Shown: piece after piece, positions 20,433-27,500 of the stretch | Layout: every line of letters starts with the position of its first letter | Position numbering within the stretch: the stretch's first letter is position 1 | Assembly (NCBI GenBank): GCA_018398765.1 | Contig: JAHBMJ010000912.1 | Span: forward strand, 1,660 to 29,159 | Length of the DNA stretch: 27,500 bases | Source of the DNA: Chromera velia | Lineage: Eukaryota; Sar; Chromeraceae | Reading direction: 5' to 3' | Notes under the pieces: model-generated | Databases searched by the model: none | Told to the model about the DNA's origin: nothing | Seen by the model: only the letters and a program-made list of their open reading frames with translations | Made by a program: the position numbers and the translations under genes

Positions 20433-20600
20433 AGGGAGCAAGGAAGACCGACTTTCAGAGGGTATTCAGGCAGGGAGGAAGACCGACTGACTTTCAGAGG
20501 GCATTCAGGCAGGGAGGAAGACCGAAATTCAGAAGGCAATCAGGTAGGGAGGAAGACCGAAATTCAGAAGGCAATCAGACAGGGAGGAAGACCGAATTTC
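20433..20600 (-). repeat. 35-bp tandem array, inverted copy
   Basis: Reverse complement of the array at 17431-17592, with units GGAGGAAGACCGAAATTCAG followed by AAGGCAATCAGGTAG. It sits inside the intron of the minus-strand gene, so relative to its gene it has the same orientation as the other array. Confidence 0.85.
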
Positions 20601-20675
20601 TAGGAGGAGAATGGGAAGAAAAGAATGGGCAAAGCCTCATACAGTGAATGCCCAACACTGTAATCATCGGCAGAC
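20601..20675 (-). repeat. Shared intron module, third copy
   Basis: The reverse complement reads CTGCCGATGATTACAGTGTT and on to CCCATTCTCCTCCTAG, then directly into the tandem array, exactly as in intron 2 of the plus-strand gene (17357-17430). It lies just inside the donor of the minus-strand gene's intron. Confidence 0.85.
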
Positions 20676-21042
20676 TTGGCACCGAAGGACGCACCGTGAA
20701 GATTCTGAAGTTGATGTGCGCTTATCCTTCATCCTGCTCCTTCGAGTGGACGTTCAGGCTCTAAGTGACCACTGCAACAATCTGTTGGAACCGCCAGAGC
20801 ATCAGAATCATAAACAAGTAGAAGAAGTAAAATGAAAGGACGCGAACTATCCTTTTAGCCTCGGGAGCGTTCGGGCCTAGCGCACACAGAAAAACGTTCA
20901 TGACATAATGGAGAAGCTTGCCTTTTCCCTGCGAGGCAGCGCCTTTCTTTATTTTTTCTGCTCCAGTCTTTTTCTCCGCTTTTTCTTCTCTCTCTCCAAA
21001 CTGCGAGGCAATTCCCGCAAAAGTATTTGTAAAGGCAGTCAT

Positions 21043-21380
21043 GGCTGCCTAGCTGTCAGGGCTGCCTAGCTGTCAAGACACTTGAACAAGAAGGTAGAAT
21101 TAAATCAATCGATCGATCAGTTAATCAATGCACACTGAGAAGGAGAAAAGTTATCAATATTGAACAATCAACCTATAAGACAAGTCTGTACCAGGTGCAA
21201 TGCCATGGGTGCGCCCCTGGGTACTCGGGTATATAAGAACAGGGTACACAACAGGTACCCGGGTATGGATAGATTGAACGTCAACCAACGTTAAAATTCG
21301 CGAGAGACAGGGTACGTTTTTTTTTTTACCGGGGTCGCTACCCCCAGGGTGCTGGTCAGGAAGCCGTTTTTCAAATGGGA
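21043..21380 (-). promoter_or_regulatory. Upstream region of the minus-strand transposon gene
   Basis: The start ATG at 21042 is preceded by a 16-17 base tandem duplication (TGACAGCTAGGCAGCC twice, 21043-21076). A TATATA motif lies at 21231-21236, about 190 bases upstream of the ATG. The motif reads on both strands, so its direction is not determined. A GGTACCC-rich stretch (21220-21270) recalls the GGTACC motifs near the left end. Confidence 0.3.
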
Positions 21381-21422
21381 AGATGCCGGTGGGCCGAAGG
21401 CTTACCGGGAAAGTTTTTGGTA

Positions 21423-21557
21423 GGCGCCGAAGGCGCCGGTCGGAAACTGTCGGTAGGCGCCGAAGGTGCTGGTCGGAAACTGCCAGTATAGGCGCCGAAG
21501 GCGCTCCCCGGACTTTACCAGCGCCGTCTGGACCTTGCCGGTGGGCGCCGAAGGCGC
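21423..21557 (-). repeat. Right subterminal repeats
   Basis: GGCGCCGAAGGYGC occurs at 21423-21436, 21456-21469, 21491-21504 and 21544-21557, each near CGGT or CCGG motifs. A weaker copy is near 21391. GGCCGGT elements recur at about 21890-21935. Their position inside the right end suggests binding sites for the element's own protein. The Arg-rich open frame across them is not a gene. Confidence 0.6.
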
Positions 21558-22003
21558 TGGCCGCATCTATAGACCTTGCCGCGCAGAGCCAAGCGCAGTA
21601 TGCACCGATACAGGTACTATAGCTAATCGATAACTTTCAATCACTTGATAGAAAAATCTAATCATTGTATGCAATCGTAGATACTTACACGTATTAAAGT
21701 ATGTGATATGTATAGATCTATATAAATTAGACTTCTATATACATAAATTTACAAAAACCATTATATTTTTTTTCTATTTTTATGTTGATTGATTCATTGA
21801 TGCCAAACCTTAGGTAGAGTTGGAACTTTTTTTAATCATTATTTTTTGTGTGGGAAAAATCTGGTATGAATTGAATCTTTGGCGGAAAATGGCCGGTGAT
21901 TTGTTTCTTTTATGGGAAAAGGCCGGTAAATGGTACAAAAAGGCCTAAAAAATCTTACTAGCGCCCGGGGGGTAGGGGTTGCAAAATGTGCGGTCCCTAG
22001 AGA

Positions 22004-22050
22004 CCGGCCGCGCGCGACCCAAAGTACATGTACAGGCGGCCCTGACCGTC
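22004..22050 (-). repeat. Right terminal inverted repeat
   Basis: 47 bp ending in GGGCCGCCTGTACATGTAC-type sequence on the minus strand. It is the inverted partner of 15581-15627. Confidence 0.85.
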
Positions 22051-22053
22051 ATG

Positions 22054-22544
22054 CAATTACTCTGAAGCTTTTTAAACATCATTTTCCTTCGAAACTCAAG
22101 TTCACTTTACTTCACTTGAGTTGTACAACTCAATCTGCATATTGCATGACAATTGTTAAATGAATGGTTGGCGGGTTCCCCGTCTCTCTCAGTAATAATG
22201 TCGTATATAGCGTTCCGACATGCGCTGCTCACGACGCCTCGAAAGAGAAGAACTTTCGTATGTGTCCCTCTTTCGACGCCGGACTCGACAACGGGGCACC
22301 ACGTACAACAACGTCGGCGCGCAGCGCGCGCCCACTCTCGTGTATCACTTTAAGTGCCCCGCGCATTTGCAGCGAGCCTCTCGACGCGCGCGCGAAAGTT
22401 GTGACAAAAGTTTGTCGGTCAACTGTTGTTTGGTCAACTACTTCTGTTTGGTTTCATGACAGTTTTTTTCCTTCCCTCTCACACATACTTGAGGATTTGC
22501 TGTATTGGTAAGTGAACAACCGAGTGCGCCTACCGTCTTTCGCG
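22054..22544 (+). promoter_or_regulatory. Upstream region of the phosphatase gene
   Basis: It holds a 9-bp inverted repeat (AACTCAAGT, 22093-22101, with 22114-22122), a TATATAG motif near 22203, and a CpG-dense segment at about 22285-22400 (CGGCGCGCAGCGCGCGCCC). Then comes a sequence TTGGTAAGTG at about 22505 that could be the donor of a 5'-untranslated exon. No coding sequence is evident before the ATG at 22545. Confidence 0.4.
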
Positions 22545-25500
22545 ATGAAGCTCTTAATTCCCTGGGGGAAGGACGAACTTCGACATTCCCTGGACGCAGA
22601 CGAAGTGTTACCAGGTCAGTCACTTAGGAACACTCCAGCTCTGTCCAGTGGTCTTCTTGGCCCATTGGACTTGTATTCACCTTCCTCCCTTTCCTTCTTC
22701 CTACAGGCCTCTATCTAGGGTCCGAGGCGGCGGTTGGACAAATCGCGATTCGGAATTCTTTGGGAATCACCCATATCCTGTCTCTCATGCACCGCCTGCC
22801 TCCGACCTACCCTCGAGACCTTGTCTCCAAGTTCGTTGAGATCTACGACGATCCCGATGACAGCATCTTGAAGGTTTTGCAGGATTGTATTGATTTTATC
22901 GATCGGGGGCTCGAGACACGGGGAGTGGACACAGACGCGAGTATGGGAGAGTGCAGGGAAGGTCAACGAGGAAAGGTCCTTGTTCACTGCTCTTTTGGCA
23001 TCTCCCGCTCTAGCTCTGTTGTAATAGGGTACCTCATGGTCAAGCGCACCTGGCCCTTTCAGCAAGCATTTGAGTTCGTCAAGAGCAAACGTGCCTACAT
23101 CATGCCAAACGAGGGATTCGAACGTCAGCTGCTGCTCCTAGAGGAGAGTGGTTGTGACATCAGTCTCGCTTTGCAGAGATCCACTGCCCCCCCACCTTGC
23201 CAGGACACACACCCAATGCCGGGGACACAGCCCCCCGTCACGATCCCCGACCTTCCCCATGCATCCACGACCCCTGCAAGCCTCCCCGGGAGGGAGCAGG
23301 GTGTTGGTGCGATGACAGTGAGTGGTGCCGAAGAGGGCTCCTCAGCTTCTTCTGCAGTCTCCAAAAGTCCCTTCAACGCCTCGGCAAGGGAGGAGGCACA
23401 GGCAGACACCAGAGTACCTGCCTCGAAACGACTCACGCGACAGCGCACAGAGGCACAGCTTCTTCATCAAAACGTACACCGACTAGAGAGGATTTATGAC
23501 CGTTTGAGAAAATCCCCTAGCAGCCTTTCCCTCGCCCATTCCACGTCCTTCGCCTACAAACGATCGTCCCCAACCGGCACGGCGGGAGGGGAGCACTCAG
23601 CCCCCGAATTCTTCAGCCACACAGGAGCATGCAGGGGCGCCCCCTCACTCTCCAGTGTGAATTCCTTTACGCCCGCAGGAAGAGGAGGGGGAGGGGAATC
23701 TACAGGAAACAGAGGACAGAGAGGCCTGCCTTTGTGGACATCCACACCCCCCCTTCCCATTCAGGCATCCTCGCTCTCCCAACCTGCAACTGACGGGTAC
23801 ACCCCATACCAGGTGGGTTGAATATCCTTTGTCTTCTTCCCTTCCCGTGAAGATCTTTTCTTTCCTTGATCGATTCTTCTCTTCCGCACAGTCCCCTCTG
23901 CCCTTCCCTGTCCATCTTCCTTCTGGTCCTAAATGAACGTCTTGTGGGGGAAGCCTGTGTGCATGCATCTCCTTTCTTTAACACTGTTTCTTCCTGACTT
24001 CCGTTTGATAGCTGTGTCTCATTCGATGTCATATAACTTCGCTGACCGCCCATCTGCCTGTGTTTCTGCAGAAAGGAGGAGCCGAAGATCTTCTCCCCGT
24101 CTCTCCCGCTTCCTTCGTGTCCATCTCTGCCCTCTCAGGCCCAAAACTCTCCCCCGACCTCTCCCACGCAACACCCCAAGGACAGACCCAACCAGTCACA
24201 GCCAAACGCACAGCCGCCCCACTCGCAACCTCCCTGCCCCCTGCCACCCCAGTCTCCCCAGAGAACAACCGTTTCTCGACGGGACCAGCCACCGTCTCTG
24301 CTCGGGAGGTCAAACGTTCCCGCAGCCGGGAACCTCCCGCATCGGCCTCCCAGAGTTCCGCCTCCGCCTCGGGGTCTCAGGCAGTCATGGAGCAGCTTTT
24401 GCCTTCTCAAGTCCCCACCCCGCCCATGTCCCCCCTGAAGGCCTCGGGTCTCCCTTCAACAGACAAGGGTGGTCAGGGGCCTGCGAACGTCAGTTCGGGC
24501 ACTGCCCAAGCGTCCACAACGTTCGGTGCGTGCAACGGAATGGGGGCGTCTCAGTCCTTTGACATTACGGAGAATGAGTATGGGTGCCGTTCTACCCCCG
24601 CTCCTCCTGAGGAAGACCGAGAGGACGATGCAGATGATTGCCTTGACCTCACACTCAGGACAGGTTCAAGGGTAGGGGAAGGGAGCAGTATGGAGCTGGC
24701 CACTGGCGCCATGTCAGAAGGAAGGCACCGCACTGCTTCCTCTTCTTTCGACAGAGCGATTGACGAAGACAGAATAGAGCCACCGCAAGGAGGGGGGGAG
24801 AGTACAGGTAGAGGAGGAGAGCCTTCCTCTAGCACCCGGCAACAGCAGCAACCCCTCGGGGGTGCTTCCTTTGCCCTCCCTGGCCCCTCAGAGTTTGCAG
24901 CTGCGGCCTCTGTGGCTTCACGCCAAGCAGGTTCCTCCAGAGCCCCCACAGGCCCAGGCCAGGGACAGTGCGGGTTCCCTGCGGACATCGACTCCGGCTC
25001 CTCGCCTTCTTTCTCTCTTGCTGGGTACGTCGGTCCGCTGTACAGAAGTCGGGGAGGGGGAGAGACATGCATTGACTTAGTTCGTGTTTGACCGTCATGG
25101 CTCTTCTCCTTTTTGTCGTACTTCAATTCGTCGCCCCTTTCCCTTTTCGTTTGTCTCCCACACTGTTTTTATTTCTCTTTTGATACATACTCTAGGCCTT
25201 TCGTATTGCAGAATCGAATTGCGGTTACATATTCCTCTTTTCTGTAGAAAGTTCTTCTGCGATGTCTGTGATCCACTCCATTGCCCTTTGTGTCGGTTCC
25301 TGCAGTCGTGAACTGCGACCGTGCGTCTCGGGGCCTCCCCATGATAGAATTCTCCAGGAGCTGGAGAGAGAACTGGAGAGGCAAGTGAGGAAGGTGCAGG
25401 CTCGAAACTTCACAGAGAGTGGGGCAGTGAGGTCCCACAGTGCGGGGGCGTCTCCGCTTCTTCCGGAAAGGAGAGAAGGAGAGGGGGAAGGGAGTCAGAT

Positions 25501-26035
25501 TGCGGATTCTGCACTTGCCTCTGCGGCTGTAGACAGTCCGATTCTCGTGGCTGCTGCTCAGAAATTGAAGGAATTGCAGGGCCTTTCAGCAGATGATCCC
25601 GCTCTTTCTGCTGCGGTGAGTGCCTTAGCAGCTAGCGGGTTCATCCATCTGAATGCCCAGACAAAGCGGCTGGCGAGTGGGCCTGTCGACCAGCTCCATT
25701 CTTCTTCCGCCTCTTCCAACGCGGGCAGTCTGGGGGGGATGGGTAGTCCCGACCGGATTCCCTCTTGCCGTTCCCGTCCCTCCCGCAACCCATGCCACGA
25801 CATCTCCTCCTCCCCTTCCAACCTGTGTGCGGACGGCTCGAGTCCTCAGGTACTGTTTCCAGAATCGGAACAGGGGCAGAGGAAGGGTCGCCCCGAGAGA
25901 GACGAACAGGGGCAGCCTGCAGGAGCAGCTCCTTCTCCGTCCCCTGTTGCCGAGAGTGTGAGTGCAGGGGGGGATGGGGGCAGTACGGGGCGACACAGAG
26001 AACGAGAGAGAGACGCGGCAGGAGGACGGGAGTGA
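22545..26035 (+). CDS. Dual-specificity protein phosphatase with long disordered tail
   Basis: Exons 22545-22614, 22707-23812, 24072-25024 and 25306-26035 give 2859 nt, exactly 953 codons with the stop, and no internal stop. Introns are GTCAGT...ACAG, GTGGGT...GCAG and GTACGT...GCAG. Residues ~20-165 form the catalytic domain: LYLGSEAAV after the first junction, general-acid candidates in YDDPDD (residues 70-75), then VHCSFGISRSSSVVIGYLM with nucleophile Cys118 and Arg124 (HCX5R), and MPNEGFERQL. A ~20-residue hydrophilic insert precedes the active site. The enzyme should remove phosphate from Ser/Thr and Tyr. The remaining ~780 residues are Ser/Pro/Gly-rich with a basic KRSRSREPP and a short coiled-coil-like LERELERQVRKVQ; no second domain is seen. 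The precise DSP subfamily is not clear. Confidence 0.9.
22615..22706 (+). other. Phosphatase intron 1
   Basis: 92 bp, GTCAGT...CCTACAG, phase 1. It splits the Gly codon of LPGLYLG, so the phosphatase motif itself confirms the junction. Confidence 0.9.
23813..24071 (+). other. Phosphatase intron 2
   Basis: 259 bp, GTGGGT...TTCTGCAG, phase 0, with a pyrimidine-rich body. Confidence 0.8.
25025..25305 (+). other. Phosphatase intron 3
   Basis: 281 bp, GTACGT...TCCTGCAG, phase 2. Joining keeps the frame into LRPCVSGPPHDRILQELERE. An alternative acceptor lies near 25213, and reading through the donor would end the protein at 25091. Confidence 0.7.
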
Positions 26036-27030
26036 TCGAGGGTTTTGGAACAGAGGGCAAAGAGGAGGCCTGGTGTTTGATTGATTTTGCAGTTTCATCG
26101 CTGTATGATTTGAAGAGAGCAACGGGTTATCTCTCGGTCACTCTGTCTGTCAACCTGTCTAGCGTGACAGATTGCACACGACGAGATACCAAACCAACTC
26201 ATGCAGACAGACAGAAAGGCAGGAAGTCGGGAGGGCCTGCATGTTTGAAGAGAAGAGAAGACTGTGTTTTTCGAGAATGAATCCTTTCGTGCATGCTTAC
26301 TTACGTGAGGGGTGTGTGCTTGCTTGTTTGCTGTTTTTGGGTGCCTGTGGTTGGGTTCTCTTCCTTTCAACTAACTGAGTCGCTCCCCTTGAAGAGGTGA
26401 GTGGCATCATACAGCCAGGAGAATTAAGGACTCGGGGGGTCACAAAGGACTGTGAGTGAGTGCAGACAGGCAAACGTCTGAATCAACAGTGAACGAGTAG
26501 GCGTGGTTTGGAGGGGTGTGGGGTTCTGAAAGAGTTTTAGAGCAATGACATAGCAATATGGGTGACTGGTTTTTTCCCTCTCTGCGAAGGTTTGAGATTG
26601 TGGGGTGGGGGGTCTTTCTCTGTTGGGGATTTCTGTATGCCTTAATTGTATTAGTAGTCGCTAGATGGATTGTGGGGGGAGGGAAGAAGAGGCGAGCTTC
26701 GTTGGGGAGAAAAAAAGGGGAAAAGAAGAAAAGACGGGAGGAACGTTTGCACTGCACTGAAACCAGTTTAGAGCAAGACAGATCGACAGAGAGGCGGACA
26801 GATAGACCGATAGACAGACCGACGGACAGAGACTCTGCAATAGAGACGTCTCATGAAAGGCAACATAGAAAGGAAAGACAACTTACGGAAGAGAGAAAGC
26901 AAAAACATGTATATGCGTGTGCTTGTACTTTTTTTACACTACAAACAAAAAATGTCAACCAGAGACGTTTCGACACGGAGCGTTGACACAAAGACCCAAG
27001 TTCTGAATCCCCCTTTCATGCGGCCCTCCT

Positions 27031-27057
27031 TTCTGTCTGTCTGTGTCTGTCTGTCTG

Positions 27058-27143
<86 letters not shown>
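27031..27143 (+). repeat. Compound microsatellite (TCTG)n-(TC)n-(TG)n
   Basis: Three blocks follow in order: TCTG units (about 27031-27078), TC dinucleotides (to about 27097) and TG dinucleotides (to about 27143). Confidence 0.95.
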
Positions 27144-27145
<2 letters not shown>

Positions 27146-27278
27146 GGGAGAAGTCTGACCAATCGACAGACCGATAGGGTGCTCTCCCTCACATTTTTCC
27201 TTCGGGTTTTCCACTCCTTCTCGTCCCATTTTGATGAATGCTTGCACCATGCCACCTCATGATCCGTCGGGGATACGT

Positions 27279-27305
27279 GAGAAGAGAAGAGAAGAGAAGA
27301 GAAGA
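27279..27305 (+). repeat. (GAGAA)n microsatellite
   Basis: Five tandem copies of a GAGAA pentamer, directly followed by GACCG. Confidence 0.85.
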
Positions 27306-27500
27306 CCGAATTGAATGAATTAGAGGACCTGAATGAATAAATGACGGCATTCCGTGCTCCGGCAGACAGGCAGGCACTCACTCTACATGGGGAGAGATGG
27401 GTAGTTGGTCGGTCGGTCCGTGAGTGCGTGCTCTTACTTCCCTGTAGGTTGTTTGCCGTTGTTGATGGCAGGGACTATTCATTGATGATTTAACGGATCG

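Larger units (their letters stand above)
19632..21042 (-). pseudogene. Minus-strand gene of the candidate transposon, unknown protein
   Basis: Exon 1 is 21042-20695 and exon 2 is 20198-19632. The intron (GTGCGT...CTGCAG, 496 bp) falls between codons and keeps frame. About 304 residues: a Lys/Glu-rich N-terminal region (FGEREEKAEKKTGAEKIKKG), one probable membrane segment (RVLSFYFFYLFMILMLWRF), then in exon 2 FETEEEWKTVLLFQAYDRYL, a charged coiled-coil-like stretch (NERLEEKQKVVMGEEVSKIK), a Ser run, and a Leu/Ala/Ser/Pro-rich end with terminal TAA. Exon 1 has two premature stops, TAG 20761-20763 and TAA 20722-20724, each one C-to-T step from a Gln codon. If the TAG is a true end, it would instead be a 93-residue membrane protein. 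No family is recognised. Confidence 0.6.
15578..22053. mobile_element. Candidate two-gene DNA transposon with terminal inverted repeats
   Basis: The segment is bounded by 47-bp inverted repeats (15581-15627 and 22004-22050), extended by CAC/CAT just outside. It contains two genes in inward orientation, plus 15880-18882 and minus 21042-19632, meeting across an AT-rich gap. Both have introns, and their introns share sequence. Subterminal repeats lie inside each end. This is the plan of an autonomous DNA transposon, but I recognise no transposase motif in either protein and see no clear target-site duplication. The mobile interpretation therefore rests on architecture. In-frame stops and indels in both genes indicate that this copy is no longer functional. 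Confidence 0.6.
26036..27500. other. Downstream non-coding region
   Basis: No convincing exon follows the phosphatase stop. The stretch is GA/GT-biased, with short open frames of repetitive composition. A GACA/GATA-like repeat lies at about 26770-26832 and AATAAA-like AATGAATAAATG at about 27330. Confidence 0.5.

Noticed and set aside
21383-21622. Arg-rich open frame
   Set aside because: It arises from the GGCGCCGAAGGCGC repeats; no start context or homology.
27016-27381. Frames with long His-Thr or Ser-Val runs
   Set aside because: They are translations of the TG, TC and TCTG microsatellites.
1-27500. tRNA, rRNA or organellar genes
   Set aside because: No cloverleaf-like segment with conserved A and B boxes and no rRNA core sequence was noticed by eye; a tRNAscan or Rfam run would be decisive.

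Overview
The window looks like nuclear DNA of a eukaryotic microbe. It has GT-AG introns with pyrimidine-rich acceptors, one intact four-exon gene, long serine/proline-rich low-complexity protein segments, and transposable elements in several states of decay. There are no operons, Shine-Dalgarno-led gene strings, rRNA or tRNA genes that I can see. The style (intron-rich, retrotransposon-rich, mid-GC, microsatellites) would suit a photosynthetic protist such as a chromerid alveolate. That is an inference from general character, not from a marker gene.

Layout. Positions 1-1190 hold exon-like fragments, two of which end in the same coding and splice-donor sequence. Positions 1190-2880 are AT-rich, apparently non-coding DNA with several perfect hairpins and a degenerate GAGT microsatellite. 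Positions 3238-10493 are a complete but mutated LTR retrotransposon with two LTRs of about 580 bp, a primer-binding site, Gag with zinc knuckles, an integrase, a Copia-type reverse transcriptase and a Copia-type RNase H. A perfect 5-bp target duplication (ATACC) surrounds it, so it inserted into older sequence. Positions 10690-12600 hold a badly decayed unknown coding region ending in a Cys/His motif. Positions 12610-15300 hold another decayed, intron-containing gene on the minus strand, with A/T foldback hairpins embedded in it.

Positions 15578-22053 are the most unusual part. A pair of 47-bp inverted terminal repeats (42/47 identical by eye) brackets two intron-containing genes that point towards each other: plus strand 15880-18882 and minus strand 21042-19632. 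I recognise neither protein. Three introns in these two genes share the same sequence module, and two of them also carry the same 35-bp tandem array, in opposite genomic orientation but the same orientation relative to their gene. This looks like a two-gene DNA transposon that carries copies of one intron module. Subterminal repeats lie next to both ends.

Positions 22545-26035 encode an intact 952-residue dual-specificity phosphatase over four exons, all three splice junctions keeping frame. It is the only clearly functional host gene. The rest (26036-27500) is downstream non-coding DNA with microsatellites.

A common thread is C-to-T type decay. The two LTRs differ almost only by transitions, and most premature stops in the retrotransposon and in the decayed genes can be explained by a single C-to-T change from CAG, CAA or CGA.
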